Shown piece by piece: positions 52,585-63,104 of a stretch of 64,000 nucleotides of DNA (position 1 is its first letter; each line of letters starts with the position of its first letter). Below the pieces are notes generated by a model, which had not been told where the DNA came from, ran no database searches, and saw nothing but the letters and a program-made list of their open reading frames with translations. A program made the position numbers and the translations under genes. The DNA is from Mycobacterium sp. ITM-2016-00318 (GTDB lineage: Bacteria; Actinomycetota; Actinomycetes; Mycobacteriales; Mycobacteriaceae), in assembly GCF_002968285.2 (NCBI RefSeq), contig NZ_CP134400.1, positions 2,356,001-2,420,000 of the forward strand, given 5' to 3'.

Positions 52585-54225
52585 ATGACGGCCCGCCTGC
52601 GGGGGATCGCCGCCGCGGTGACAGTCGCGTTCGCGTCCGCTGTCGGCTTGTCGGGCTGTACGGAAAGCACCGCCGACGAGATCACCTACGCGGTCGACGG
52701 CACGCTGACGACCTACAACACCAACACCGTCGCCGGTGCGGCATCGGCTGGACCCCAGGCATTCGCGCGGGTACTCACCGGGTTCAACTACCACGGCCCC
52801 GACGGCCAGATCGTCGGCGATCACGACTTCGGCACCATCGCGGTGGTCGGCCGCGCACCGCTGGTGCTCGACTACGTGATCAGCGACAAGGCGGTGTACT
52901 CCGACGGTAAGCCCATCACGTGCGACGACCTCGTCCTCGCGTGGGCTTCGCAGTCCGGCCGCTTCCCCGGGTTCGAGGCGGCCAACCAGGCCGGCTACCG
53001 CGATATCGTCGCCGTCGACTGCGCACCGGGGCAGAAACGGGCCAGGGTGTCCTTCAACCCCGACCGCTCTCTTGTCGATTTCGGGCAGCTGTTCGCCGCC
53101 ACCTCCTTGATGCCCGCGCACGTCCTTGCCGACGAACTCGGGATCGACGTCATAACTGCGATCAACAACAACGACGGTCCGACCATCGGCCGCATCGCTG
53201 CGGCGTGGAACACCACCTGGAACCTCACGCCGGACCTCGACGTGAAGCGGTTCCCCTCGTCGGGCCCGTACAAGCTGGACTCGGTCGGCGACGACGGTGC
53301 CGTCGTGCTCGTCGGCAACGACAAATGGTGGGGCGCCAGGCCGTTGACCACCAAGATCATCGTCACCCCGCGCGGCGCAGACGTCCAGGACCGGCTCGAC
53401 AACGGCACCGTCGACGTCGTCGACGTCGCAGCAGGCTCGTCGGGTGTGCTCAACATGCCCGAGGACTACACCCAGGCCAATAGCCCGTCGGCGGGCATCG
53501 AGCAGTTGATCTTCGCCGCACAGGGCCCGCTGGCCGCGCCGCAGGCCCGGCGCGCGCTCGCGCTGTGCACACCGCGCGACGTGATCGCCCGCAACGCCGA
53601 GGTGCCGATCGCCAACACCAGGCTCAATCCCGTCACCGAGGAAGCGGTCGGCAGCGGCGAAGCCATCGGGGCCGAACAGTTCGTCGCCTCGAACCCCGAC
53701 GCCGCACGCGAGGCGCTGGGCAATCGGCCGCTGGCGGTACGGATCGGATACCAGACGCCGAATGCCCGGCTGGCGGCGACGGTCGGAGCGATCGCGAAAT
53801 CGTGCGCGCCCGCAGGCATCGCCGTCCGGGATGTCGGTTCCGAGACCGCCGGCCCGCTGACATTGCGCAACAACGAAATCGACGTGTTGTTGGCCAGTAC
53901 GGGCGGAGCCACCGGCAGCGGGTCGACCGGCTCGTCGGCGATGGACGCCTATGACCTGCACACCGGCAACGGCAACAACCTGTCGGGCTATACGAACCCG
54001 CGCATCGACGGCATCATCGACATCCTCGCGGTGACCGCCGATCCCAAGGAGGTGGCCCGCCAGCTCGGCGACGCGGGCCCGATCCTGTGGGCTGACGTGC
54101 CGACGCTGCCCCTGTATCGACAGCAGCGTTCGCTGATCACGTCGAAGAAGATGTATGCGGTGAGCAGTAATCCGACGCGCTGGGGCGCCGGATGGAACAT
54201 GGACAGGTGGGTGCTGGAGCAGTGA
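52585..54225 (+). CDS. ABC-type peptide/solute-binding lipoprotein
   Basis: 546 residues. Lipoprotein signal with VGLSGC. SBP family 5 fold: [57 protein letters not shown], and [17 protein letters not shown]. It corresponds to Rv2585c. No permease genes are next to it; it may use a distant transporter. Six bases after secF, so part of the same operon. Confidence 0.9.
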   Translation: MTARLRGIAAAVTVAFASAVGLSGCTESTADEITYAVDGTLTTYNTNTVAGAASAGPQAFARVLTGFNYHGPDGQIVGDHDFGTIAVVGRAPLVLDYVISDKAVYSDGKPITCDDLVLAWASQSGRFPGFEAANQAGYRDIVAVDCAPGQKRARVSFNPDRSLVDFGQLFAATSLMPAHVLADELGIDVITAINNNDGPTIGRIAAAWNTTWNLTPDLDVKRFPSSGPYKLDSVGDDGAVVLVGNDKWWGARPLTTKIIVTPRGADVQDRLDNGTVDVVDVAAGSSGVLNMPEDYTQANSPSAGIEQLIFAAQGPLAAPQARRALALCTPRDVIARNAEVPIANTRLNPVTEEAVGSGEAIGAEQFVASNPDAAREALGNRPLAVRIGYQTPNARLAATVGAIAKSCAPAGIAVRDVGSETAGPLTLRNNEIDVLLASTGGATGSGSTGSSAMDAYDLHTGNGNNLSGYTNPRIDGIIDILAVTADPKEVARQLGDAGPILWADVPTLPLYRQQRSLITSKKMYAVSSNPTRWGAGWNMDRWVLEQ

Positions 54226-54316
54226 GCCCCCGAAGGCGAGCACGAGTGAGGATCGCAGCGAAGCGAGGACCGGTGGGCCCACGCCCGCAGGGCAGGGGAC
54301 GAGTGGGAGCCGAGGC
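54226..54316 (+). other. GC-rich structured leader before apt
   Basis: The 91 bases between the lipoprotein stop and apt contain recurring GCGAGC / GCGAAGCGAGGA words and the self-complementary GTGGGCCCAC. Folding into one or more hairpins is likely. It may be a mycobacterial intergenic repeat or an attenuating leader. No known riboswitch consensus was recognised. Confidence 0.4.
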
Positions 54317-54850
54317 ATGAGCACCGGCAATGAAGTCGCCGACGTCATCGAAGCGCTGACGCGTGAGGTCGCCGACTTCCCGGAGCCGGGCATCCAGTTC
54401 AAGGATCTGACGCCCGTGCTCGCCGATCCCCATGGGCTCGCGGTCGTCACCAAGGCGCTCGCCGAGCTCGCCGAGGGCGCCGAGCTGGTCGCAGGGATAG
54501 ACGCCAGAGGCTTCCTGGTCGGTGGCGCGGTGGCCAACGAACTCGGCATCGGGGTGCTCGCGGTGCGCAAGGCCGGCAAGCTGCCGCCACCGGTGCACAG
54601 CGAGACCTACCAGCTCGAATACGGTACGGCCACGCTCGAGGTGCCGGCCGACGGCATCGATCTGGCCGGCCGCAACATCGTCGTGATCGATGACGTTCTG
54701 GCCACCGGTGGCACGCTCGCGGCTTCCACGCGGCTGCTTTCCGCGGCGGGTGCAAACGTCATCAGTGCCGCTGTCGTGCTGGAACTGGCGGCCCTCAAGG
54801 GCCGCGACCTGCTCCAACCATTGCCCGTCAGCAGCTTGCACACGGTCTGA
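54317..54850 (+). CDS. apt: Adenine phosphoribosyltransferase
   Basis: 177 residues. [41 protein letters not shown] and the PRPP loop [15 protein letters not shown]. Salvages adenine to AMP. Lies directly before the (p)ppGpp enzyme, as in other actinobacteria. Confidence 0.96.
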   Translation: MSTGNEVADVIEALTREVADFPEPGIQFKDLTPVLADPHGLAVVTKALAELAEGAELVAGIDARGFLVGGAVANELGIGVLAVRKAGKLPPPVHSETYQLEYGTATLEVPADGIDLAGRNIVVIDDVLATGGTLAASTRLLSAAGANVISAAVVLELAALKGRDLLQPLPVSSLHTV

Positions 54851-54886
54851 AGCGATATCCTCGAAGTCGGGCGTGAGGAGGTGAGC

Positions 54887-57244
54887 ATGGCTGACGAGCA
54901 GGGCACGGGACAGGCCGTGCAGTCACCGCCTCTTGACGACGCCGGGCCCGAGACCGCGCCGATGCCCGCGCCGGACATCGCCAAGACCTCCACATCGCGC
55001 CGCGTGCGGGCCCGCCTCGCGCGCAGGATGACGGCTCAGCGCAGCGCCGTGAACCCGGTACTCGAACCGCTGGTCGCGGTTCACCGCGAGTTCTTCCCCA
55101 AAGCCGACCTGTCGCTTCTTCAACGGGCCTACGACGTTGCCGAGCAGCGGCACGCCGACCAGTTGCGCCGCTCCGGCGATCCGTACATCACGCACCCGTT
55201 GGCGGTGGCGAACATCCTCGCCGAACTCGGCATGGACACCACGACACTGGTCGCCGCCCTTCTGCACGACACCGTGGAGGACACCGGCTACACGCTGGAG
55301 GCGTTGACCGCCGAATTCGGCGACGAGGTGGGCCATCTGGTCGACGGCGTCACCAAGCTGGATCGCGTGGTGCTCGGCACCGCGGCCGAGGGCGAGACGA
55401 TCCGCAAGATGATCATCGCGATGGCCCGCGACCCGCGAGTGCTGGTGATCAAGGTGGCCGACCGCCTGCACAACATGCGCACGATGCGGTTCCTGCCGCC
55501 GGAGAAGCAGGCGCGCAAGGCGCGCGAGACACTGGAAGTCATTGCGCCGCTTGCCCATCGGCTGGGCATGGCGACCGTGAAGTGGGAGCTGGAGGATCTG
55601 GCGTTCGCCATCCTGCACCCGAAGAAGTACGACGAGATCGTCCGCCTGGTGGCTGACAGGGCGCCATCGCGCGATACCTACCTCGCCAAGGTGCGCTCGG
55701 AAATCAATGCCACGCTTGCGAAGTCGAAGATCACCGCGATCGTTGAGGGCCGGCCGAAGCACTACTGGTCGATCTACCAGAAGATGATCGTCAAGGGCCG
55801 CGACTTCGACGACATCCACGACCTCGTCGGCATCAGGATCCAGTGCGACGAGATCCGCGACTGCTACGCCGCGGTCGGCGTGGTGCACTCGCTGTGGCAG
55901 CCGATGGCCGGTCGGTTCAAGGACTACATCGCTCAGCCCCGCTACGGCGTGTACCAGTCCCTGCACACCACCGTCGTCGGGCCGGAGGGCAAGCCGCTCG
56001 AGGTGCAGATCCGCACGAACGAGATGCACAACACCGCCGAGTACGGCATCGCCGCACACTGGCGGTACAAGGAGGCCAAGGGCCGCAACGGGGTGCCCGC
56101 GGGAACCACAGCCGCCGAGATCGACGAGATGGCCTGGATGCGCCAACTCCTCGACTGGCAGCGAGAGGCGGCCGACCCCGGCGAATTCCTCGAGTCGCTG
56201 CGCTACGACCTCGCGGTGCAGGAGATCTTCGTGTTCAGCCCCAAGGGCGATGTGTTCACACTGCCGACCGGGTCGACGCCGGTCGACTTCGCCTACGCCG
56301 TGCACACCGAGGTCGGCCACCGCTGCATCGGTGCCCGCGTCAACGGCCGCCTTGTCGCGTTGGAACGCAGGCTGGAAAACGGTGAAGTCGTCGAGGTCTT
56401 CACGTCGAAGGCGCTCAACGCGGGCCCGTCGCGGGACTGGCAGCAGTTCGTGGTGTCGCCGCGCGCCAAGGCGAAGATTCGGCAGTGGTTCGCCAAGGAG
56501 CGCCGCGAGGAGGCGCTGGAATCCGGCAAGGACGCCATCGCCCGCGAGGTGCGCCGTGGCGGACTTCCCTTGCAGCGCTTGATGAATGCGGAATCGATGG
56601 CGGCGCTCGCCCGTGAGCTGCGCTATGCCGACGTCTCGGCGCTCTACACCGCGGTCGGCGAAGGCCATGTGTCGGCGAGACACGTGGTGCAGCGGCTGGT
56701 GGCCCAACTCGGCGGCGACGACGAGGCCGCCGACGAGCTGGCGGAGCGCTCGACCCCGGCGACCATGCCGGTGCGCCAGCGCACCACCGACGACGTCGGC
56801 GTGGCCGTGCCGGGCGCCCCGGGGGTGTTGACGAAGCTGGCCAAATGCTGCACCCCGGTGCCGGGGGACAACATCATGGGCTTCGTCACCCGAGGCGGCG
56901 GGGTCAGCGTGCACCGGACCGACTGCACGAACGCGGGTTCGCTGCAACAGCAGGCCGAACGGATCATCGACGTCAAGTGGGCGCCGTCGCCGTCGTCGGT
57001 GTTCCTGGTCGCGATCCAGGTCGAGGCGCTGGACCGGCACCGGCTGCTGTCGGATGTCACACGGGTGCTGGCCGATGAGAAGGTCAATATCCTGTCGGCG
57101 TCGGTGACGACGTCCAACGACAGGGTTGCCATCAGCCGCTTCACCTTCGAGATGGGTGACCCCAAGCATCTCGGTCACGTGCTCAACGTGGTGCGCAACG
57201 TGGAAGGCGTCTACGACGTGTACCGCGTCACGAGCGCCGCCTGA
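54887..57244 (+). CDS. relA: Bifunctional (p)ppGpp synthetase/hydrolase
   Basis: 785 residues from ATG at 54887, five bases after GGAGG; GTG at 54881 would overlap the ribosome binding site. HD hydrolase domain ([27 protein letters not shown]), synthetase domain ([45 protein letters not shown]), TGS ([20 protein letters not shown]), a conserved Cys region ([11 protein letters not shown]) and a C-terminal ACT domain. Both catalytic halves look intact, as expected for the single Rel of mycobacteria, which controls the stringent response. Confidence 0.97.
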   Translation: MADEQGTGQAVQSPPLDDAGPETAPMPAPDIAKTSTSRRVRARLARRMTAQRSAVNPVLEPLVAVHREFFPKADLSLLQRAYDVAEQRHADQLRRSGDPYITHPLAVANILAELGMDTTTLVAALLHDTVEDTGYTLEALTAEFGDEVGHLVDGVTKLDRVVLGTAAEGETIRKMIIAMARDPRVLVIKVADRLHNMRTMRFLPPEKQARKARETLEVIAPLAHRLGMATVKWELEDLAFAILHPKKYDEIVRLVADRAPSRDTYLAKVRSEINATLAKSKITAIVEGRPKHYWSIYQKMIVKGRDFDDIHDLVGIRIQCDEIRDCYAAVGVVHSLWQPMAGRFKDYIAQPRYGVYQSLHTTVVGPEGKPLEVQIRTNEMHNTAEYGIAAHWRYKEAKGRNGVPAGTTAAEIDEMAWMRQLLDWQREAADPGEFLESLRYDLAVQEIFVFSPKGDVFTLPTGSTPVDFAYAVHTEVGHRCIGARVNGRLVALERRLENGEVVEVFTSKALNAGPSRDWQQFVVSPRAKAKIRQWFAKERREEALESGKDAIAREVRRGGLPLQRLMNAESMAALARELRYADVSALYTAVGEGHVSARHVVQRLVAQLGGDDEAADELAERSTPATMPVRQRTTDDVGVAVPGAPGVLTKLAKCCTPVPGDNIMGFVTRGGGVSVHRTDCTNAGSLQQQAERIIDVKWAPSPSSVFLVAIQVEALDRHRLLSDVTRVLADEKVNILSASVTTSNDRVAISRFTFEMGDPKHLGHVLNVVRNVEGVYDVYRVTSAA

Positions 57245-57258
57245 CCTTCCGACCTGGT

Positions 57259-58242
57259 TCAGTCCAGCCGGAGCGAATCGATCGTCACAGCCATCGCGGG
57301 CTTGCCGTCGTCGCCCGCACCGTCGACGCCCGCGGCAGCGATCGTGTCGAGCGTGGCCAGCCCGGTGGAGTCGATCGTGCCGAATGCGGTGTAGGTCGGC
57401 GGCATCATGGAGTCGGCGTAGACGAGGAAGAACTGGCTGCCGTTGGTGCCCGAGCCCTTGTTGGCCATCGCCAACGTGCCCCGCGGATACATCACCGGTG
57501 TCTTCAGCGCCGGGTCGGACAGCCGGTACTGATTCGTCGGGTACTCGTTGCCGAACCGGTAGCCGGGGCCGCCCGTTCCGGTGCCCGACGGGTCACCGCA
57601 CTGCAGCACGCCGAGCTGCGGGCTGGTGGTGAGCCGGTGGCAGTCGGTGTCGTCGAAGTAACCCTGTTGGGCAAGGCTGGCGAAGCTGTTGACGGTGCAG
57701 GGGGCCTTGTCGTTGTCGAGCTGGATGCCGATGTCGCCGCGGTTGGTGGACATGCTCGCGCTGACCTCGTCGGGGTCGGTCGGGACGCGGCCGGACCGCG
57801 GCGGTTTGTTGGGCTTGCTGGCTCGCTCGGTGGTCGTCGGGTAGGCGCAGTTGGCGCCGAGATTCGGTGGCGGATCGAATTCCGGCAACCCGCTGTCAGG
57901 CGCCGACGGTGCGGCGGTGACGCCGGGGGAGTAGCGCGATTCGTCGTCGAGGTGACGTGCGACGGCGATCGTGAACAGCACTGCGGCGGCCAGCACGACG
58001 ATCGTCCCGATCGTGATCAGGTAGCTGATGATCAGGCCGGCGATTGCGAGGCCGTGCCCCTCCTCGCCGGTGCGCTTGATCTGCGACAGCGAGACGTGGC
58101 CGAAGATGATGCCCAGCGGAGCGAAGACGAACGCGCAGATCAGCGACGCGATCGCCATTCCGTTGGTCGGCCGCGGCCGCGGGTAGCCGTACGGGTCGTA
58201 CGGGGGCGGGGGATACGCCCCGTACGGCGGCGGCGTCGTCAC
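57259..58242 (-). CDS. Cyclophilin-type peptidyl-prolyl isomerase with DUF4190-like membrane domain
   Basis: 327 residues from GTG at 58242. A Pro/Tyr-rich start (YGAYPPPPYDPYGYPRP) leads to two TMs of DUF4190 type (MAIASLICAFVFAPLGIIFGH and a second at about 72-95), a linker, then the cyclophilin domain: DCHRLTTSPQLGVLQCGDP with catalytic Arg, NEYPTNQY, NGSQFFLVYADS and YTAFGTID. The isomerase part should lie outside the membrane. It is five bases after a second cyclophilin gene with about the same catalytic domain, clearly a tandem copy with a different anchor. Confidence 0.85.
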   Translation of the reverse strand: MTTPPPYGAYPPPPYDPYGYPRPRPTNGMAIASLICAFVFAPLGIIFGHVSLSQIKRTGEEGHGLAIAGLIISYLITIGTIVVLAAAVLFTIAVARHLDDESRYSPGVTAAPSAPDSGLPEFDPPPNLGANCAYPTTTERASKPNKPPRSGRVPTDPDEVSASMSTNRGDIGIQLDNDKAPCTVNSFASLAQQGYFDDTDCHRLTTSPQLGVLQCGDPSGTGTGGPGYRFGNEYPTNQYRLSDPALKTPVMYPRGTLAMANKGSGTNGSQFFLVYADSMMPPTYTAFGTIDSTGLATLDTIAAAGVDGAGDDGKPAMAVTIDSLRLD

Positions 58243-58247
58243 CGGCG

Positions 58248-59123
58248 TCAGTCCAGCCCGATGGATTTCACCTGAACCGGGGTGGCCGGCTTGCCGTCCT
58301 GTCCGCCGCCTTCGACCCCGGCCGCCGCGATCTTGTCCAGCGTCGCAAGGCCGGTGTCGTCGATCTTGCCGAACGCCGTGTAGCCCGGCGGCAGCATCGA
58401 GTCCTTGTAGACCAGGAAGAACTGGCTGCCGTTGGTGCCGGGCCCGGCGTTGGCCATCGCCAGCGTGCCGCGCGGATAGGTCACCGGAGCCTGCAGCTGC
58501 GGATCGTCGGGCTGGAACTGATTGGTGGGGTACTCGTTGGCGAACTCGTAGCCGGGGCCCCCGCTGCCCGAACCGGTCGGATCACCGCACTGCAGGACTG
58601 AAAGGCCGGGGCTGGTCGTCAGCCGGTGACACGGAGTGTCATTGAAGTAGTTCTGCTGGGCCAGGCTGGCGAAGCTGTTGACGGTGCACGGCGCCTTGGC
58701 GTTGTCGAGCTGGATCCCGATGTTGCCCTGGTTGGTCGACATGCTGGCGCTGACCTGCGCGGGATCGGTCGGCACCTTGCCGGTACGCGGCGGCTTGTTC
58801 GGCTTGCTGGCGGCCTCCGCGGCCGGGTACTGGCAGTCGGCGCCGAGGTCGGCGGGCGGCTTGAACGCGGGGAGCTTGCCTTCGGCCGCGGGTGCCGGTT
58901 CCGTCGGCGTCGACGACGGCGGCGTGGTTCCCGCCGTCGTGGTGCTGTCGGAGTCGCTGCGGGTGAAGAAGAAGGCCGCGACGCCTGCAACCACGGCGAC
59001 TACGGCCACGGCGGCGGCGATGATCATGTACAGCCGCCGCCGACGCGCCTGGGCGGCCCGTCGTTCCAGTTGTCGCTCGAGTTTGCGCTTCGCTGTCGCC
59101 CGCCGCTGTTCGTTGGTCGGCAC
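58248..59123 (-). CDS. ppiB: Cyclophilin-type peptidyl-prolyl isomerase, single-TM anchored
   Basis: 291 residues from GTG at 59123 after GAGGAGGA. A basic coiled coil (EQRRATAKRKLERQLERRAAQ) precedes one TM (LYMIIAAAVAVVAVVAGVAAFFF), a Thr/Ser/Pro linker and the cyclophilin domain (CHRLTTSPGLSVLQCGDP, FANEYPTNQF, NGSQFFLVYKDS). It corresponds to Rv2582. Probably helps fold exported proteins. Nearly the same catalytic domain as the next gene. Confidence 0.88.
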   Translation of the reverse strand: MPTNEQRRATAKRKLERQLERRAAQARRRRLYMIIAAAVAVVAVVAGVAAFFFTRSDSDSTTTAGTTPPSSTPTEPAPAAEGKLPAFKPPADLGADCQYPAAEAASKPNKPPRTGKVPTDPAQVSASMSTNQGNIGIQLDNAKAPCTVNSFASLAQQNYFNDTPCHRLTTSPGLSVLQCGDPTGSGSGGPGYEFANEYPTNQFQPDDPQLQAPVTYPRGTLAMANAGPGTNGSQFFLVYKDSMLPPGYTAFGKIDDTGLATLDKIAAAGVEGGGQDGKPATPVQVKSIGLD

Positions 59124-59229
59124 CGCCGTGGTCCTCCTCGTTTGGTCGTCGATCCGCAACGAGTGTGCCAGCCGCGGCTGAGCACAGGCCAAGAGGCCTG
59201 CCAACCGCCAGGGATGGGAAAATGACTCC

Positions 59230-59895
59230 GTGTTGATCACCGGATTCCCGGCAGGCATGTTGGCGTGCAACTGCTATGTGCTGGCGCAACGGGCAGGGGC
59301 GGACGCCATCGTCGTCGATCCGGGCCAACGCGCGATGGGTCCGCTGCGCCGCATTCTGGACGAGAACCGGCTCACCCCGGCCGCGGTGCTGTTGACGCAC
59401 GGACACATCGACCACATGTGGTCGGCGCAGAAGGTCGCCGACACCTACGGCTGCCCCGCCTACATTCATCCCGGCGACCGATTCATGCTGTCCGACCCGA
59501 TCAAGGGGTTCGGTCCGCGACTGGGCCAGATCGCGTTCGGCGCGTTGTTCCGCGAGCCGAAACAGGTGATCGAACTCGACCGCGACGGCGACAAGATCGA
59601 CCTCGGCGACACGGTCGTCACGGTGGACCACACGCCGGGGCACACGCGCGGTTCGGTGGTGTTCCGGGTCGACGGGGACAATGCCGAACTCGCGTTCACC
59701 GGCGACACACTGTTCCGTCAGTCGGTGGGCCGCACCGACCTTCCCGGCGGCAGCGGCCGCGACCTACTTAACTCGATCGTGACGAAACTGCTGGTGCTCG
59801 ACGACGACACCGTGGTATTACCTGGGCACGGCGAGAAGTCCACCATCGGATTCGAACGCCGCGCCAACCCCTTCCTCGAAGGTCTGACTTTGTGA
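59230..59895 (+). CDS. Glyoxalase-II-like metallo-beta-lactamase-fold hydrolase
   Basis: 221 residues from GTG at 59230. Metal site [27 protein letters not shown] and [10 protein letters not shown], the complete His/Asp set for two metals. It corresponds to Rv2581c. Hydrolyses a thioester or related small molecule. Its TGA overlaps the start of hisS. Confidence 0.9.
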   Translation: MLITGFPAGMLACNCYVLAQRAGADAIVVDPGQRAMGPLRRILDENRLTPAAVLLTHGHIDHMWSAQKVADTYGCPAYIHPGDRFMLSDPIKGFGPRLGQIAFGALFREPKQVIELDRDGDKIDLGDTVVTVDHTPGHTRGSVVFRVDGDNAELAFTGDTLFRQSVGRTDLPGGSGRDLLNSIVTKLLVLDDDTVVLPGHGEKSTIGFERRANPFLEGLTL

Positions 59896-61187
59896 TGTCT
59901 TCTGCTCCTCACGTCCGCGGGAGTTCTCAATTCCAGGCGCCCAAAGGGGTGCCCGATTACCTGCCGCCCGACTCCGGCCAGTTCGTGGCGGTGCGCGATG
60001 GCCTGCTGACGGCTGCGCGCCGCGCGGGCTACGCCGATATCGAATTGCCGATCTTCGAGGACACCGGACTGTTCGCGCGCGGGGTGGGCGAGTCCACCGA
60101 TGTGGTCAGCAAGGAGATGTACACCTTCGCCGACCGCGGCGACCGCTCGGTGACGCTGCGGCCCGAGGGCACCGCAGGCGTGATCCGCGCCGTGATCGAA
60201 CACGGCCTCGACCGCGGCCCGCTGCCGGTGAAGCTGTGCTACTCGGGACCGTTCTTTCGGTACGAGCGTCCACAGGCGGGCCGCTACCGGCAGCTGCAAC
60301 AGGTCGGAGTGGAGGCGGTCGGAGTTGACGACCCCATGCTCGACGCCGAGGTGATCGCGGTCGCCGACGCCGGTTTCCGGTCGCTCGGGCTCGACGGCTT
60401 CCGACTGGAGATCACCTCGCTGGGCGACGACACCTCTCGGCCGCAATACCGGGAACTGTTGCAGGATTACCTGTTCAACCTCGACCTCGATGACGAGACG
60501 CGCCGACGGGCGGAGATCAACCCGCTGCGGGTGCTCGACGACAAGCGGCCTCACATCAAGGAGATGACAGCCGACGCGCCGGTGATGCTGGATCACCTCT
60601 CCGATACGGCCAAACAGCATTTCGACAGCGTGCTCGCCCACCTCGATGCGATCGGAGTGCCGTATGTCATCAACCCGCGGATGGTGCGCGGACTGGACTA
60701 CTACACGAAGACCACGTTCGAGTTCGTCCACGACGGCCTCGGCGCGCAGTCGGGCATCGGCGGCGGCGGCCGCTATGACGGGCTGATGGCACAGCTCGGC
60801 GGTAAAGACTTGTCGGGCATCGGGTTCGGTCTCGGCGTCGACCGCGCGCTGCTGGCGTTGAAAGCCGAGGGCAGGACCATCGGCGAAGGGGCCAGGGTCG
60901 AGGTGTTCGGCGTGCCGCTCGGCGAGCAGGCCAAGACACAACTTGCGGTGCTCGCGGCACGGCTGCGGGCTGCAGGTGTGCGCGTCGACCTCGCCTACGG
61001 TGATCGCGGTATGAAGGGCGCCATGCGCGCCGCCGACCGGTCCGGCGCTTCGCTTGCACTGGTGGCGGGAGACCGCGACATCGAGGCGGGCACCATCGGT
61101 GTCAAGGATCTGTCGACGGGGGAGCAGGTGGACGTCGCAACCGACGCCGTGCTGCCCGATGTCCTGTCGCGCCTCGGCCGGGGCTAG
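59895..61187 (+). CDS. hisS: Histidyl-tRNA synthetase
   Basis: 430 residues from ATG at 59895 (a GTG at 59892 is also possible). Class II motifs: [36 protein letters not shown], the histidine-specific loops [13 protein letters not shown] and [10 protein letters not shown], and the C-terminal anticodon domain. Translation is coupled to the hydrolase. Confidence 0.97.
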   Translation: MSSAPHVRGSSQFQAPKGVPDYLPPDSGQFVAVRDGLLTAARRAGYADIELPIFEDTGLFARGVGESTDVVSKEMYTFADRGDRSVTLRPEGTAGVIRAVIEHGLDRGPLPVKLCYSGPFFRYERPQAGRYRQLQQVGVEAVGVDDPMLDAEVIAVADAGFRSLGLDGFRLEITSLGDDTSRPQYRELLQDYLFNLDLDDETRRRAEINPLRVLDDKRPHIKEMTADAPVMLDHLSDTAKQHFDSVLAHLDAIGVPYVINPRMVRGLDYYTKTTFEFVHDGLGAQSGIGGGGRYDGLMAQLGGKDLSGIGFGLGVDRALLALKAEGRTIGEGARVEVFGVPLGEQAKTQLAVLAARLRAAGVRVDLAYGDRGMKGAMRAADRSGASLALVAGDRDIEAGTIGVKDLSTGEQVDVATDAVLPDVLSRLGRG

Positions 61188-61729
61188 TTCGACTGGCGCT
61201 GGGCGTGATCGTGCGCCGTGGCGGTGAGGATCTCGTCGACGTTTCCGATCCCGCCATCGAAAGGGTTGCCGCGCTTCAGGACAAGTGTTCCGCCCGGTGT
61301 TTCGGCCACCAGTTTGGGTGAACTGGAGCCGATCTGGAATTTGCGCGCGAACCGGACCTGGTCCAACTGCACCAGCGCGCCGCCGCGGTAGGTGAACAGT
61401 CCGAGCTTGCGGTCGATCACCGCGACCGGGCGACACTGGTTCAGCGGCTGGTTGCGACGCAGACGGATCCTTCTCACGACCAGGAATGTCAGGACGGCGA
61501 ACAACAGCCCGACGAGCAGAAAGATCGCACCGGTGGCACGCGACGGTGTGCCTGCGGTGAGGGCGACCACGCCGAAGCCGCCTACGACGAGCGTGATCAC
61601 CCCGAGCACGAACGCGAATGTGGTCAGCCCGCTCGTACGACGGTCGATGACGAGGACCCGTCGACCGTCATCGGTGACCAGCAGGCCACCGGTGTCGGCG
61701 AGGACCACAGGCTCTGGTGGCGCGCTCAT
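61184..61729 (-). CDS. Two-TM hypothetical membrane protein
   Basis: 181 residues from ATG at 61729. Two TM helices (about 34-58 and 66-86) precede a soluble C-terminal part with [22 protein letters not shown]. It resembles proteins with a membrane-linked PH-like domain. It converges with hisS and overlaps its stop by four bases. Function unknown. Confidence 0.7.
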   Translation of the reverse strand: MSAPPEPVVLADTGGLLVTDDGRRVLVIDRRTSGLTTFAFVLGVITLVVGGFGVVALTAGTPSRATGAIFLLVGLLFAVLTFLVVRRIRLRRNQPLNQCRPVAVIDRKLGLFTYRGGALVQLDQVRFARKFQIGSSSPKLVAETPGGTLVLKRGNPFDGGIGNVDEILTATAHDHAQRQSN

Positions 61730-61832
61730 GGCAGGCAGTCTGCCATCGGGGCAGCAGTCCAACGGCGCGATCCGGGGCCTTCGCGCGCTTGCGATCGTTT
61801 ACTCGTGTAACAGTCCGGTAGCTTCGGTAGAT

Positions 61833-62252
61833 ATGACGAACATGCGAACAGCGACATTCAGGGTCGGTGCGGCGCTCATGCTCTCAGCTGCTTCTCTTGC
61901 GAGCGGCAGTGGAACTGCCGGCGCTGAGCCGACCGGTCATGAAGTCAAGTACATCCTGTCGTCGGCAACCGGCGCGAGCTTCCAGGTCAACTACCTGACG
62001 GCGGCGCCGGCGAGCATGGACGCACTCAACGCGGACCCCTACGCCTTCCTGAAGAAGGAAGCGGTGCCGACGCCGTGGGAGTTCACCGTCACCCTGCAGG
62101 ATCCGCAGTGGGCGACCATCGACGCAAGCATCGGCTTCCACCGCGCCAGCGCTCAACCGAATCCGCATTGCGAAATCCAGGTCGACGGTCAGGTCGTCGT
62201 GCAGGCCGACGGTCCGTACACGGCGCGCTGCCAGCTCGGCAACTGGAACTAA
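61833..62252 (+). CDS. Small exported MmpS-like protein
   Basis: 139 residues from ATG at 61833 (ATG at 61842 is an alternative). Signal peptide with cleavage after AGA. The mature part is all-beta with EVKYILSSATGASFQVNYL, PWEFTVTLQDP and CEIQVDGQVV then ARCQLG, two cysteines. The order matches the periplasmic domain of MmpS accessory proteins, but without their TM anchor and without an MmpL gene nearby. Its stop overlaps that of the next gene on the other strand. Confidence 0.65.
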   Translation: MTNMRTATFRVGAALMLSAASLASGSGTAGAEPTGHEVKYILSSATGASFQVNYLTAAPASMDALNADPYAFLKKEAVPTPWEFTVTLQDPQWATIDASIGFHRASAQPNPHCEIQVDGQVVVQADGPYTARCQLGNWN

Positions 62253-63100
62253 CCGGTCAGCTGTAGTTCCGTTTCCGGCGCGTCGACGAACAGCACGCGA
62301 TTGTCGTCGCCCGTCGCGGTGAGGATCTCGAGTTCCCCGAACCGGCTCGCCGCCTTGCTGACGAGGCAGACGTTCACCGTCACCGGATCGGTGGCGCTGA
62401 CGAGTGGGTAGGCGCGTTCGCGTACGGGATCACCGACACCGATGATGAGGTTCTCCCTGGCGCGCACCGCAAGTACGCCGTCGCGTGTGTCGATCAGTGC
62501 GCCGGCGATGGCGTCGTCCTCGAAGATCAGCTTGACCAAGCGCACCTCGGTGTCGGGCAACAGATCGGCCTCCGCAGCGTGGGCTCTCAGCCACCTGCTC
62601 AGCGACAGAGGAGGCAGGCCGGGGCTCAACTCGACCGAACCCACGATCGCCGCTTCGACCTTTTCGCCGCGGGTGCCGCTACGCATCTCGGTCATCTGGC
62701 GTCTGGTCACCCGGTCGTAGACGACGCCGTGCGCTGCTGCGGCACATCGCTGCGCCCACTGTTCGAGTGCAGCGCCGAAGAACGGTTCGATGACTGCACG
62801 GCGGTTCGACCGCGGCGGCGGCACGACGTCTTCGACTGCGCGTGCCGGCCAGAAGCCGTGCGCGGGGCCCCCGCCGGTGAAGGCGTAGTCGAAGCCGGCC
62901 AGGTGCCGTGTCGTCTGACCGTCGCCACCCCGGTAGCTCACGGGTGCGGCCAGGTCTCCGCCGCTCTGTGGTGATTCCGAGGTGCCGAGGTACACGTCGA
63001 AACCTGCGTTCGCAGCGACGAGACCGGCAGCGAGCACTCCAGCCTCGGCTCCGATGCAGACGACGTCGACCTCGAGGCCCCACTGGGTCTCGGTGATCAT
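62249..63100 (-). CDS. FAD/NAD-binding-type protein, flavoprotein-like
   Basis: 283 residues from ATG at 63100. An N-terminal dinucleotide-binding fold reads VDVVCIGAEAGVLAAGLVAANAGFDVYL, with GAEAG in place of the usual GxGxxG. The middle has FDYAFTGGGPAHGFWPARAVED and PPLSLSRWLRAHAAEADLLPDTEV, then LAVRARENLIIGVGD. It looks like an FAD-binding dehydrogenase shortened in its substrate domain. It is four bases from the acyltransferase-like gene and surely co-transcribed. The reaction is unknown. Confidence 0.65.
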   Translation of the reverse strand: MITETQWGLEVDVVCIGAEAGVLAAGLVAANAGFDVYLGTSESPQSGGDLAAPVSYRGGDGQTTRHLAGFDYAFTGGGPAHGFWPARAVEDVVPPPRSNRRAVIEPFFGAALEQWAQRCAAAAHGVVYDRVTRRQMTEMRSGTRGEKVEAAIVGSVELSPGLPPLSLSRWLRAHAAEADLLPDTEVRLVKLIFEDDAIAGALIDTRDGVLAVRARENLIIGVGDPVRERAYPLVSATDPVTVNVCLVSKAASRFGELEILTATGDDNRVLFVDAPETELQLTG

Positions 63101-63104
63101 GGCT

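Noticed and set aside
54923..57178. 751-residue minus-strand frame
   Set aside because: Complete shadow of the (p)ppGpp enzyme gene, made possible by high third-base GC.
59718..61436. 572-residue minus-strand frame
   Set aside because: Shadow of hisS and the end of the metallo-hydrolase gene.
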